Origin: Metridium senile
Lineage: Eukaryota; Cnidaria; Anthozoa; Actiniaria; Metridiidae
NCBI GenBank assembly: GCA_949775045.1
Contig: OX459106.1
Coordinates: 5,389,384-5,453,383 of the forward strand
Reading direction: 5' to 3'
DNA: 64,000 nt
The first letter of the stretch is position 1. Every line of letters begins with the position of its first letter. Of the stretch, positions 23,801-35,700 are shown one piece after another. Made by a program: the position numbers and the translations under genes. Under the pieces are notes generated by a model, which was not told the DNA's origin, did no database searches, and worked only from the letters and a program-made list of their open reading frames with translations.

Positions 23801-26061
23801 TCCTCTGGCACCCAGGGTACAACACATACAGTCTTTCTCAAGACGACAGATCGCAATTTACCATGATCATCACTTACTGTTACACCTGGGTTGAGACCAT
23901 TCCAACACGAGACACTTTAATAAACACCAACAGTCTTTCTCAAGACTACACACACACAGATGATCACAATTCACCATCATCATTTACACCTGGGTTCAAA
24001 CCATTCAAACATCAGTCACTAACACCAACAGTCTTTCTCAAGACTACACACACACAGATGATCACAATTCACCATCATCATTTACACCTGGGTTCAAACC
24101 ATTCAAACATCAGTCACTAACACCAACAGTCTTTCTCAAGACTACACGCACACCGATGATCACAGTTCGCCATCATCACTTACACCTGGGTTCAAACCAT
24201 TCAAACATCAGACACTAACACCAACAGTCTTTCTCAAGACTACACACAACCAGATGATCACCACACATCAACATTGTTTACACCACCAGGGTTCTAAACC
24301 ATTCAAACAAGACTTGAAGAACATTGTACGTACTGTAGATGCTGACATTACACGTTCATGTAAAGATCCACCGTCACAATAGTCCTTCAAAAGAAAACAC
24401 AGTTATTTCACTGATTAAATTTAAAACAATTTCAGTACAACATCCCATACATTTTGCAGCGACTCGCCATATCTTTTTCATTATTTTTTGAAAGTATTTC
24501 ACAATCATTTATAAAGAGTTGTTTAATATTTATTTATTACATGTACCTGTACAATAAACAGTTGTTCTTCATTCTGATCAAAGAACGATTCAAACATGCA
24601 TACAATATGAGGATGCTTTAACGAGGCCAATATCCTGCAAAAAAAAGATACACATTTTTTTATGAAAAGAATACAGCAAGATGCTCAAGACTGTGACCAC
24701 TGATAACGTTTTTGCATACTTTTGTAGTGCCATCCTCCAATTAGCATTTAGATCAGAGATAAGAAAAGACAATCCTGTAATGCTGATTGGATAACAGCAT
24801 AGACGAAAGTATGACTCAGAATACATTAGCAGTGTTCACACTTGTTGGCGCTTTGCTGTAAGCAATGTTTACATAATAACATGTATTTTTCTCCATTTTT
24901 TGTTTTGGTAAGATTACAGTTTCATTTAAGAAATGAAATACCTCTTCTGTGTTTTCACGGGCTAATGAAAACCGAGATGCGTTTGGGAGAATTTGAGAGC
25001 AGATCAGTCCAAACATGAGATGATCGAAGTCGAGTGTTTGGACCTGCTTGAGAATTCTCCCAAAGAAAAAAAAAGACGAAAAGACGAAAAACTACCTTTC
25101 TATTCGCTTGACAATGTCATTTCTTTCTAGGTTGCTTTTTCATGAAACTGACCGATAAGTGTGCGCGAAAGATCAAAACAACGGAAAAACTGACAGTTTA
25201 ATGAGCGTGCGTGCTTGAAAATGGTGTGAGTGTGTTTCATGCTCTCATGAAACACGGTTGTTTGACTAATCAACGCGCGTGTACTATCCCAATTATTTTA
25301 TAAAATGTTTCCCTGAGTCACCTATCTATTACTTGCACTATATTTAGTACTGCCATGAAGCCCTATTGATAAATATAATTGGTATTAAAAACTTTTTGAA
25401 ACTTCTTAGCATCGTCTAGTGGTCAGAGTGTTCTGGAACAACACAGTTATTATAACGGAAAGAAGAGAAGTCGAAACAAGGATGTGAGCTAGGTCACTGG
25501 GAATCAAACTTGGGACCTCTCGCACTGAAAGTCGCGCACTAACCAACTGTGCTATCCTTGCCACACTTTATATTGTAATTAGTATTAGTTTGTTTGTATT
25601 AATTATTATAATAAGTAGAGGACCAAGGTAGATAAAAGCTATGCTTTTATTTGTTATATCCTCTTAAAATAAGGTCGACCAATTTATTTATTTATTTATT
25701 TATTATTATAAAATTATTTGTAGAATGAGGTGTGCTTACTTTGCTTCTTTCTCCACTACTTCTTTTGTCTTAGTTTTCTTCTTGGGATCAAGAGTAATCT
25801 CTTTGATAGCAACTTGTCTGAAATGGAAATTAATTTAAAAGCACAATATTATAAATGGAAACTTCGTTACGAGATTACTTAATTACGATCAATTAATAAT
25901 TATTAACCCGGGTAAATTATCTGTCAAACTTTATATACATATTAATGCAGTTCTTAGAGACAAATCTACAAACCTTACCTGCTTGTATCCAATTCTTTTG
26001 CTAGAAGAACTTTTCCACCAGCTCCTGCACCTAAAACACGAACGACCTCAAACCTCTCCAT
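17878..26061 (-). CDS. NEK-family ser/thr kinase, 14 exons, 3' end not found
   Basis: NEK kinases phosphorylate Ser/Thr and act at cilia, centrosomes and mitotic microtubules. Exons in reading order: 26061-25979, 25817-25740, 24634-24547, 24384-24334, 23605-23570, 23029-22918, 22531-22404, 22079-21978, 21588-21509, 21060-20968, 20357-20149, 18961-18698, 18409-18346, 17940-17878. Every intron is GT-AG and all phases join, giving 483 codons plus two bases. The start ATG (26061) opens [18 protein letters not shown]. Visible kinase features: glycine loop (residues 11-16), catalytic K33 in VAIK, EYCDGG-like DYCDGG, catalytic loop HRDLKTQN (131-138), DFG (151-153), activation loop GTPCYLSPE and ADVWSLGC. 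After the domain (about residue 265) come a basic/coiled stretch and a strongly acidic exon (354-442) with DDF repeats (YSDDF, YLDDF, YPDDF). The catalytic core resembles NEK4/NEK1, with NEK11-like features at its end; I do not assign an orthologue. The 36-bp exon ([12 protein letters not shown]) was placed by phase and homology. The last traced exon ends with a clean donor, so the C-terminus is missing. Confidence 0.92.
17951..18225. repeat. (GGAT)n / (GAAT)n tract abutting a splice acceptor
   Basis: Pure ATGG repeats at 17953-18055, then degenerate GAAT/GGAT to 18225. On the minus strand this is a CCAT tract ending about 12 nt before the kinase exon-14 acceptor (AG at 17942-17941), so the array supplies the pyrimidine-containing tract of that acceptor. 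HPSI-type ORFs on minus are artefacts. Confidence 0.9.
18616..18684. repeat. (GGAA)n / (GGGA)n purine tract
   Basis: Purine-rich tract in the kinase intron immediately downstream (minus strand) of the acidic exon's donor at 18697. Confidence 0.8.
19107..19320. repeat. Dispersed repeat fragment
   Basis: Shares GAGATTTACCGTT and GTCAAACTCGTTCCTAGTA with 8300-8470, and AAAATGCTAGTTTGCAA with 33370-33390. Intronic to the kinase gene. Confidence 0.5.
19455..19545. mobile_element. End fragment of DNA-transposon-like element E
   Basis: Matches 12395-12485 and one end of 54509-54978 (GTTTCCAAACAGTTGCCCTA, then CGCAGCTTTCGACTGGTGCT). Intronic to the kinase gene. Confidence 0.55.
19561..19770. mobile_element. 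Foldback MITE, 210 bp (GTCCCCTTCACAGTTCCCTG)
   Basis: Terminal arms GTCCCCTTCACAGTTCCCTG and the complement, extending inward through GCGCCATCTTGAAAGG and the GGGCCTTTGCATC word. Pieces of the same family flank a SINE at 32300-32940. Confidence 0.8.
19793..20069. mobile_element. Foldback MITE with AGCCTGGTTTTCACTAGCGA ends
   Basis: Left arm AAGCCTAGTTTTCACTAGCG at 19793, right arm complement ending 20069. The interior is dominated by GCGCAAGCACAAGC and its complement. A diverged relative with AGCCCTGGTTCACATTAGCG ends is at 36970-37300. Confidence 0.8.
20381..20940. repeat. (GAT)n-rich intronic repeat with longer period
   Basis: Degenerate GAT/AAT repeats in the kinase intron between exons 10 and 11. 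A longer unit containing GGTGACGACATTTGTGAA and an AGCAAATAGATGG-like tail recurs at about 20459, 20606 and 20752. ORFs on both strands are low-complexity artefacts. Confidence 0.85.
21605..21960. repeat. (GAAT)n / (AAAT)n intronic tract
   Basis: Degenerate tetramer tract filling most of the kinase intron between exons 8 and 9. Just upstream, 21410-21500 has two CCACAGGAAGCCCAAC words, a recurring transposon-end motif in this window. Confidence 0.8.
22227..22362. mobile_element. MITE family C, copy 1
   Basis: About 136 bp, intronic to the kinase. Shares GTGATGCTAATTTGCCAAC, TAACAATGG and GGTTGGCAAAACCATA with 38390-38524 and, in complement, 58933-59078. The family ends in TAGGTG / CACCTA. 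Confidence 0.7.
22570..22815. repeat. (CATT)n intronic tract
   Basis: Degenerate TTCATTCATT tract in the kinase intron between exons 6 and 7. Confidence 0.8.
23735..24330. repeat. Small foldback plus 97-bp tandem repeat
   Basis: 23735-23819 is an inverted repeat with arms ACCCTGGGTGCCAGAGGAAT. From 23828, about five units of 97-98 bp follow (starts near 23828, 23926, 24024, 24121, 24220), each with CAGTCTTTCTCAAGACTACA and TTACACCTGGGTTCAAACCA. This lies in the kinase intron between exons 4 and 5. Confidence 0.85.
24835..25300. mobile_element. Intronic foldback element
   Basis: Inner arms GAGAATTTGAGAGCAGATCA and complement (24981-25064). Weaker outer arms include TTTCATTTAAGAAATGAAA on the left and GTTTCATGCTCTCATGAAAC on the right. 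Limits are approximate. A minus ORF at 25016-24816 is inside it and not judged coding. Confidence 0.5.
25392..25565 (-). mobile_element. SINE-B, tRNA-derived head
   Basis: On minus, GGCAAGGATAGCACAGTTGG then TTAGTGCGC gives an A-box-like segment, and AAGTTTGATTCCCAG a B-box-like segment. Copy 2 is at 60480-60722. A separate tRNA-like word on plus (TCGTCTAGTGGTCAGAGTG) lies at the left edge. It lies in the kinase intron between exons 2 and 3. Confidence 0.65.
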
Positions 26062-26782
26062 CACGAAGCACTACAAAATCTCCTCACATTTAGCTGGTTT
26101 TACTCAGCATTTACGGCAGAGACCTATCAAAATACTTCACAATTTACAGGGCCAGATTAATAGAGATTGTGCACATTACTTGAGCATGTAAATGCACGGA
26201 AAACAAGCAGGATAAACTACATTTTAGAGGTCTAAAATTGCTGGTCATGGAGAAATGATCTTCCAAGGCTTCACTGGTTGTGACAACAAGCCAACTAGGT
26301 AACCAAGCCATGTCCAATCGATAACTAATCGATATTTGATAAATGTAAAAATCAATGAAAAAACAACGATTGAAATCTATAATTGCAATAGAATAACAAC
26401 AAATAATTTTATTTTAATTTATAAATATTAAAACACAAGTAAATAAGGATAATATTTAAGAAATAACAATTTAGTGCAAGTGAACAATTAATTTTAATCA
26501 TAAAAATACAAAATATAAACAGAAAGGATAATATCTTTTTTGATATATCTATTTTTCATTTTATTATTCGCTTTTTTTTCTTTTTTTTTTTTTTTTCAAT
26601 TTTTGTTTTACGGTTTTACTTCCGCCTTCGATACTAAAAGGCCAGGCTACTATCTCCAACGCAATGCATCATGGTCCACAACTCATTTCAACATATTGAT
26701 TTTCAACTCCGTTTATTTCTTTGTCAAAAACACTTTACTAAAAACAAAATACTCCATCAATTCACTCAGAAATAGCCTGAAA
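26062..26782. promoter_or_regulatory. Shared intergenic promoter region of NEK and RING1 genes
   Basis: 721 bp separate the two start codons, which point away from each other, so both promoters and 5' UTRs must fit here unless upstream noncoding exons exist. The region is AT-rich (a T-run at 26573-26596) with no CpG-rich core. The stretch at 26610-26680 is the least AT-rich and is plausible RING1 5' UTR. No TATA box is convincing. Confidence 0.55.
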
Positions 26783-29700
26783 ATGTCAGTACAGACTTCG
26801 GCCCCACAAGTACCGCAGCCTAAATCCTGGGGTAAGTGAAAAGTTATAGCAAAACGCGATTCTATAAAGCACTTTTTCGTAAAAGGTCATATTTTGCTTT
26901 TGTCAACCCCGGGGTCAATACAAAAAACGGCGCTTAATTTTAGGACTTTCAATTAAACTATACTGTCTTTTTAACATGTATTGTACATGTAATAGTTAAA
27001 ATGAGGTTTCTTTTAGCTTTTGCTTTGATCTGGCGATTGTTTGAAGGTTAAATAATTTGTTTAGTACCAAATAATTACGGAGCTTTGTTCTTTGACATGT
27101 ACAGTGTAAAGCCATTGTTATGTCAATATGTCAAATTGCATGTAAAATGTGCACAATATATAATTGTTACGTTTATAACTCCAATTTTCCGTAGTAGTTA
27201 CTATTTTTTCTTGTTGTACTCATTAGATGAACAAAAGGTTTTGTGGTAATTAGTGAAAATTTTGACAAACCGAAAGAGCTCAATGTTTAACAACAGTTAT
27301 AACGTTGTATTAAACATTGAAAAGTGAAAGTCTTTCTGTAGGGATGGAGGGGGACACAGGTTTTTTTGTAATATGAATGGAAACTATCGAGTAAACTAGT
27401 ATATGCTGTGTCAGTGTTTGATATAAACGATAGGTAATATAATGAAATTTGTAACACCATAAAAAATGTTAACTTATAAACTTTACTGACTTTTCGGCTT
27501 TAGACCTTTTACTCCGACGAAGGGCTAAAGCTTGAAATGTCAGTCAAGTTAAGTGAACTATTTTTTAGGGTGTTACAAATTTCATTATATTACCTATGGT
27601 TTTTGTAATAGTGAAGAGCATCGATGACTTGAAAAGCAAGTACGAAGTGCTCACTTGAATCAGGTGTTTTGAATGTAAAACTAAACTCATTGTAGCAGCC
27701 ACTGCAGTGCAAATCACAATCTTTTCGACTTTCGAATCTTTTCACCATCCCATGGTTTCAAAAATAAAACCATTCTCTTGTTTTCTTTCTTTCAATTTCA
27801 TTTCTTTTTAAAAATGCAGAAGTTAGATACAGAAAAGAAATTGGCAGTATTTTCAGTGAATGTGGCCAGTCTTCAATCAATACATGTGTCTCAATGGTTG
27901 CTTCACAAAATAATATAAAAATCTGATTGTTTCCTGAAATTATGTCTAATGTCTTCCCGGTGCACACCTTCACTCCATGCTGCTCTTTTAAAAACATACA
28001 ACAGGTTCCCATTTAAATCTGTACTTTCCCATTTAAATCTGTACTTATGCAAATTGTGTTGATGTGTGCTAAACACACAGATCAACCAATCAGAGAAGTT
28101 CACTTCAGAAATAATATACTCTGATTGGTTGATCTGTGTGTTTTGCACACATCAACACAATTTGCATAAGTACAGATTAAAATGGGAAAGTACAGATTTA
28201 AATGGGAACCTGCTATATGTTTTTGACTGTAACATAGCCTGGAAACCAGAGGGTTTCTTGATCTAGTATTTGTATTTATCATTTGTACGTCTGTGTTCTT
28301 TAACCTCGAGAAAAACCCTCTGGCCAAACGAGCCTAGTGTTATGAATTCGCTTAGCCAATCAGGAGCAGTAGGTCCTTAGCAGTAGGTATTTGACCCGCT
28401 TGCCTTCTGATCGGTTTAAGTCTTTGAAGAGCTAGAGCAAGTAGAAAGAACCTCTGATACCCAGAGTAAAAGTTTGCCATATTTCACTCTTTTCCAGAGC
28501 TTAGTTTATATGAGCTTCACCGGACACCACAGGATTCTATTACAGATGATACAGAAATCTCGATCTCCCCACGCAGTCTTCACAGTGAACTAATGTGTCC
28601 TATCTGTCTGGATATGTTGAAAAATACCATGACAACGAAAGAGGTATCTTATTGTAGATAAATGGCAACTAGCGAATAAACTGGAGTATATGTCAATACC
28701 GTATATTACCTATCGTTTATTGTAGATAATTTTATTATCATCATCATCATCATTATAATCAATAATATTTCTCATCAACATCATCATCATCATCCAACAT
28801 CATTTTCATCATTATTATCATCATTTTAATATCTTAACTTCATCATTATTAACAATATTATTATCAAATCATCATTATTATCACCATCATCTTCATTATC
28901 ATCATCATCATCACCATCATTGTAATTAGCACCATAATCGTATATCATTGCTATATATATCATCATCATCACCTACACTATCACCATCATCATGATTAGT
29001 ATCATGACCATCATCCTAGCTTATATCATTACTACATGTACATTATATTATATACATGCATCATCATCACATACAGTATGTCATCACCACCATTATCATA
29101 ATAACCCATCATCATAGTTATCATCATCATCATAACTATCACCATATCATCATCTTCATTATGTCAATAGACCCTTTCTGTTCTGTATGCAAATTGCACA
29201 TTTCAGACGACATGAAATTCAAATGATTAAATCCAAAGGGAATGAACACATGGTTTGAAATGGGAAAATAAACATTGAAGCTGAATGGGTCTATATACCT
29301 GTACTACATATCTAATTAGATAGGTGGATTGCAACTATTCCCAGGAGATTGAATTGAACAAAAGAAACGGCAGCCATGCATGCTGGTGGTCTTGACAACA
29401 AAAAAAACATCACCGTGACTGGTGGTACTTTTGTTCAATTTGCTCTCCGGGAATGGTTGCAATCCATCTATATCATCATCATTATAACTCCGTGTTTGTC
29501 TTTGCTCCAGTGTCTTCATAGGTTTTGTCAAGAGTGTATTATCACTGCCTTGAGAAGTGGGTGAGTTTCATGTACAGTATGTTATGTTGACATTATATTT
29601 ATTGCAGTACTATCATATACACCTACTTGCAGTAAGGTTGTCATACAAAAATATACATTAAGAAAATAGAACATTAGAATTTAGTACGATAGGAATTGAT

Positions 29701-32700
29701 TAAAAGACAAAAGAAGTTCACTCAAGCTGAACTCTCTCTTTTGTCTTTTAATTAATTCCTTTCGCACTAAATCACAAATGTTCTATTTTCTTTGTGACAA
29801 ATTATGTTCTATTTTGTATGACAACCTTACTGCAAGTAGGTGTATGTGAAGCTGAAATTAACAAAGACATGATCATTTGTTTTGTTGTTCTTCCAAGCCA
29901 TATTCAGTTTGAAAATTTATATAACTTTTACTTTTTAATTGACATGGAAAATGTGACACCAAAAATCCTTTTCTAATAAACCCAATTATTGATAGTGTCA
30001 CACTAGTGTGATAATTGGTCAATTGTCTGTTGAAGATTTGCAGTAATGGCACTCTGATTAAAGCAGATTTTGTATGACAATGAAAAGCAGATATGGTCAT
30101 ACATGTCACAACAAGGCTTGTAAAAAGAATTATAGAAACACTATGGTTGTGGCAAAGTAAACATGTGGCACTGAATTTTTCACAGTCATACGAAATCTAC
30201 TCTAGTGATTAACACCTAAAGCATTCATGCAACAAATAATCAGTTTGTTCTTTGTATTTTGTTGTAGGAATAAAGAATGCCCTACATGCAGAAAGAAACT
30301 AGTATCCAAACGATCTCTCAGAGCAGACCCAAACTTTGATGCTTTAATTGCTAAGGTACTTGTATGGTGTTAGCTTGTGATGGGTACATTCTATATACAA
30401 TTATTATTAATATAACGTTCAACTTACTCCACAGTTGTCATTTCTTTTGTAATTATTACATTGTTGCCAGGCATAGATTGAAGATAGCCTCTTACTCAGG
30501 CATCTCTAAGGCAGAAAAAAAAAACGAAGAAAAAGAAAATAACGAGGCAGGCTTCCTGTGGCATATGGCAATTTTGGCTTCCTTTGAATTTTCAACACAG
30601 GAACCCCAAACTCCTTCTCTTGGACTCAGAAGTTGCCTGCGGAGGAGGCTAGATTGAAGAGCTGATTTGGATGACTACCAAGCCCTTTTGAGCAGCCAAG
30701 TCTTAACATTTTATGATTTAAATTTTGCAATGTTGTAATGTTTGAATAGGATGTTGATGCTGGCAATGATAATTTTGATGATGATGATGCAGGCAATGAT
30801 AATTTTGATGATGATGATGATGCAGGCAATGATAATTTTGATGATGATGATGCAGGCAATGATAATTTTGATGATGATGATGATGCAGGCAATGATAATT
30901 TTGATGATGATGATGATGATGATGCAGGCAATGATAATTTTGATGATGATGATGATGCTGGCAATGATAATTTTGATGATGATGATGATGCAGGCAATGA
31001 TAATTTTGATGATGATGATGATGATGATGATGCAGGCAATGATAATTTTAATGATGATGATGATTTCTCTATAGATCTATCCTGACAGAGAAGAGTATGA
31101 AGCCCATCAGGTACTACCATTATACATTTTGTACGATATATATCATCCATAGTTCATTTTAGGATTGGTATTCAATACTTGGGTTGAGTGGTGAGGGCTC
31201 TGGCCTTTCACCACTGAGATCTGGGTTCGATTCCCAGCTTGGGCACCATATCATATTTGAATAGAGTTTGTTTTGATGTGTTGTTCTCTACCATGTCACA
31301 AGGGCTTTTCTCTGGGTTATCCGGTTTTCCTCCCTCAGCAAAAATCAGTTGTGAGGAGTGATGTATGAAAAAATATTTAATGTAGAGGTAGTGAGTGTGA
31401 GTGCCAGCAGAAGAATAACCACTGTGGATCTGCTGTGAAAAATGTTATTATTATTATTATTGTCAAGCAACATTTGAAACCTTTATTTCAACCTTTTTGA
31501 AATAACTGTATAATTATTTATATGTCTACATTGATGTGATATTTTCAAAGGAAAAAGTATTACAAAGACTAAATAAACACCACAACCAACAAGCATTGAC
31601 GACCAGTATTGAAGAAGGTCTCAAGCTACAGGCATTGAATAGAGCTCAACGAGTGGTAAGAAGCCCTTTTATTTATCTAGCAAACCGTTAGCTGCTAGCA
31701 TGCTAACAAACAAAATTAATAAACAAACTGAAAAGCAAAGAATCAAACTAATAAATAAGCAATCAGACAAACACATCAACAAACAAACCATCAAACATAC
31801 AAATATATCAACACACAAACAAACAAACAGACAAACAAACGCACAGACAAACAAACAAACTATAAAAAACTTACTGACAAACAAACAAACAAACTTACAG
31901 ACAATCTTACAGACAAACAAACAAACTTACAGACAAACAAACAAACAAACTTACAGACAAACGAACAAACTTACAGACAAACTTACAGACAAACAAACAA
32001 ACTTACAGACAAACAATATATATTCAATATTATCATTAAATGAATGTAATCTATATGTATTATTTTTATTTGTAAAACATTTATTCAATATATCAAATTT
32101 TGATAAAAATAATAATAATATTATAGCGAAAGAGGTCTTCAGAAGAACAAAACCAAACAGCTCCGTCAGGAACCATCACCCCGTCAGCTGGTGAAGCAAG
32201 CTCCTCAGCACCATCAAACAAGAAGAAAAGTAAAACAGGGTCTGACGAGTCTGATGCTAGTGAAAGTAAGTAAAATACAGGAAAAAGAACCCATTAACAA
32301 CCCCTTCACAGTTTCCTGCACCATCTTGATGGTGGCATGAGTGGCCTAGCCGTGAGAGTGCTGGTCTTGGTCTCGGGCGACAAGTGAATAGAGTTTGTTT
32401 GATGTGTTGTTCTCTCTCATGCCACAAGGGTTTTTCTCCGGGTTATCCGGTTTTCCTCCCTCCGCCAAAATCAACATGTGAGCAGAGTTGTGTGTTGTAA
32501 ATATGGAATGTAGTGGTAGTGAGTGTGAGTGAACCTCGTGGAAGAGCCCTGAAGGGGAGTGATGGTTGTAAAATAGTTTTAAAGGTAGCCGGGCCTTTGC
32601 ATCAAAGCAAGTCAAATGTTGAGTTTGCATTGAACTATGATACAGTCTCCTTCGCAGCCATTTTTAGTGTCCTCGCGCAGGGTCCAGCATTGCGTGACAA

Positions 32701-35700
32701 CACTAAAAATGCCTGGCAATGATAGAGACTTGAATAAAGTGACGCTGGAAAGCATCGAAACGTTGAGAAAATGGATTCAATCAAAATTACTTGTGTACTA
32801 AGTAATTATTACAAATGATAGAGAGACAGCATGGTGTTAAAAGGTCTCTATCATTGCCAACTCAATGTTCATTTCACTTTTATGCAAAAGCCCAGCTATA
32901 CCTTTTAAGATGGCGCAGGGGAATGTGAATGGAACTATTATGAATTTAGTTATTACTGTTTGTATAGGAAATCATATGATTCCAAGTGCAATTTTGAATA
33001 AATTTGAACGAGTGGGTTCTCGAAAAGTTCAAAATTTATTTTATCTAAACCCACGAGTTCAAATTTATTCCAAATTGCATGAGAAAATCATATGATTTCC
33101 ATTTAATAATATACATGAAAAAATTTCTCGATTCTGAAGGAAGTGACGTTGAATATTTTATTTTGATATAAATATTTTATTTTATTTTTATTTATTTTTA
33201 TATTTTTTTTTTATTTTTTATTTTTTTATTTTTTTTTACTGAATATTTCCTTTATTCTGCACTGTATTTCCTTAAAACAGCACTGCTCTTAGCCAATCAG
33301 AGTTGAGAATTTTTTTCATGTATGTTATTACTAACATTATTGGCATTTAGTATTTTATTTGACGACCCACAAAATGCTAGTTTGCAAACGAGCCACTTTG
33401 CACTTTAATGACAACGCTTGTAATAAATATAAACATGGAAGAAATGTATTTATTAAAGTTGGTGTTGCCATTTTGTTCAATAACAGATACGGTAGACTCT
33501 ACTGGGGAGGCTGGGAATGATGCAGTAGATAATGGCAGCGTAAGTAACATTGAATTAATGATATGGATAATGATGGTGGTGGTGATTGTGATGGCGATCA
33601 TGATTGTGATGGCGATCGACATCTTCATGATTAGGAACACACAAAAATAATTATAAGGGAGTTGATAATGATGAAAAGACCAATGATGATGGAGATGATT
33701 ATGATGATAAAGGCGATGTGGATGGAGTTGATTATGATGAAAAGACAAAAGATGATGACAATGATGATGGAGCAGGTCTCCATTTGAATCAGACATGCTG
33801 AACTGGACTAACCTGTCTAAAGGATAATGATGATAATAGACCCTTTTAGTTCGGTATGCAAATTGCACATTTCAGGTCTACCACATGACATTCCCTTGAG
33901 AGTTGTTCTTTTACATCAATGTCAAGTATGAAAATATTTATGCATAACAAATGATTAACTCCAAAGGGAATGAACACGTGGTTTGAAGTGGGTAAATAAA
34001 CATTTAAGCTGAATGGGTCTATAATAATAATAATAATAATAAATCTTTATTGGGTTTCAAATAAAGCAGAGCTTTTTTCCAATCTGGCCCATTAAAATAT
34101 TTACATGTATGCTGATTTTGATCTACCTATACAATTGAATTAACTAAACTATAGGTATATCTAATAATATTATATATTATATATTATATATAATATTATA
34201 TATTTCTATTTATTAATGAATATTTACAATTGGAATTTCAACTAATTTACTAATTGTATATTTTTACACATAAAATTGAATGTCTTTATCAGTACAGTCT
34301 GGCTGTCTATTGTTATTAGAATCGTGATGATGGTGATGATTGATTGGTTATTTGATTGATTGATTAGTTTATAGATGGCTAGGTTGATGATTGATTGTTT
34401 ATTTAATTGGTTGGTTGATTTACTGATTGATAAATTGTTTGATATCAATCTCCTTATTATCATTTTGATATGTGTTCTCAGGAAATAGAACTAGTATTCA
34501 AGCCACATCCCAAAGACCATGACCCTGAAACAATTGCACAACAAACACGTTACATTAAAACTACAGCCAATGCATCAGGTAGGTGTAGATTTACAGTGAG
34601 ATTTAAAGAATCATATTGATCTTAGAAAGTGAGCAAACAAATACACTAAATTACAGTGTTAATTGTCGTTGTGGTCTGGCCAATTAGTATAGGACACTTG
34701 TGTCTGGCTAGAATATTTAGAGATAAAAAAATGATTTTCATGTATATTATAACGATAGGTAATATAATGAAATTTGTAACATGGGTCCGTAAAAAATATT
34801 AACTTAACTTTACTGACGTTTCGAGCTTTAGTCCTTCGTCAGAGGACTGACGATTCTGCATTGGCTAACTTTGACTGTTTGTACATTTGCAGTGGACCAT
34901 CTCTCAAAATACCTATCAATACGATATGGCCTGGAATCCAAAAACGAAGGTATTTTATTATTAATATTTTTCTTAATCATTCAAAATATTTCTCCGTTTC
35001 TGATTGGTTAAAATCCGCTAACATGTTATCTAGCACCGCTGTACAATTTGACAAATGGAGCATTTGCACACGGATAACCTTGATTCAAAGTAAACTCAAA
35101 AAGAGTAAAATGAGCTTACTTGTTCTCCATAAGACGATTTGGCCGTCCAGGCGATTTGTCAGTCTTCTTAGATGAAATAATAAAATAGAAACTTTGTATT
35201 TAGGTTCATCTACCAACGGCCAAGAAACTTTACCAGAAGGGACTTGCTTTACCATATTTATCGCAAGCACACCAGGACAGTATACAGTAAGTATGCCATG
35301 TGATGCGCTTTTCCCGGTATGGGAGACTTGCTTTACTATTCTATATTGCAACCACACCAGGACAGTATACGGTAAGTAATGTCATGTGATGCGCTTTGCC
35401 CGGTAGGGGAGACTTGCTTTACTATCTATATTGCAAGCACACCAGGACAGTATACGGTAAGTATGCCATGTGATGCGCTTTTCCCGGTACGGCAGACTTT
35501 CTTTACTATCTATATTGCAACCACACCAGGACAGTATACGGTAAGTATGCCATGTGATGCGCTTTTCCCGGTAGGGGAGACTTGCTTTACTATCTATATT
35601 GCAAGCACACCAGGACAGTATACGGTAAGTATGCCATGTGATGCGCTTTTCCCGGTAGGGGAGACTTGCTTTACTATCTATATTGCAAGCACACCAGGGA

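Noticed and set aside
23828..24330. CRISPR-like array of regularly spaced repeats
   Set aside because: Units are contiguous 97-bp tandem repeats without unique spacers, inside a eukaryotic intron.
26540..26782. 81-codon in-frame N-terminal extension of RING1
   Set aside because: T-rich run giving poly-Phe; family members start at the position of the 26783 ATG, and the region is plausible promoter/5' UTR.
31172..31260. tRNA gene
   Set aside because: Good B box, but no paired acceptor stem, and it continues into a SINE body shared with other loci.
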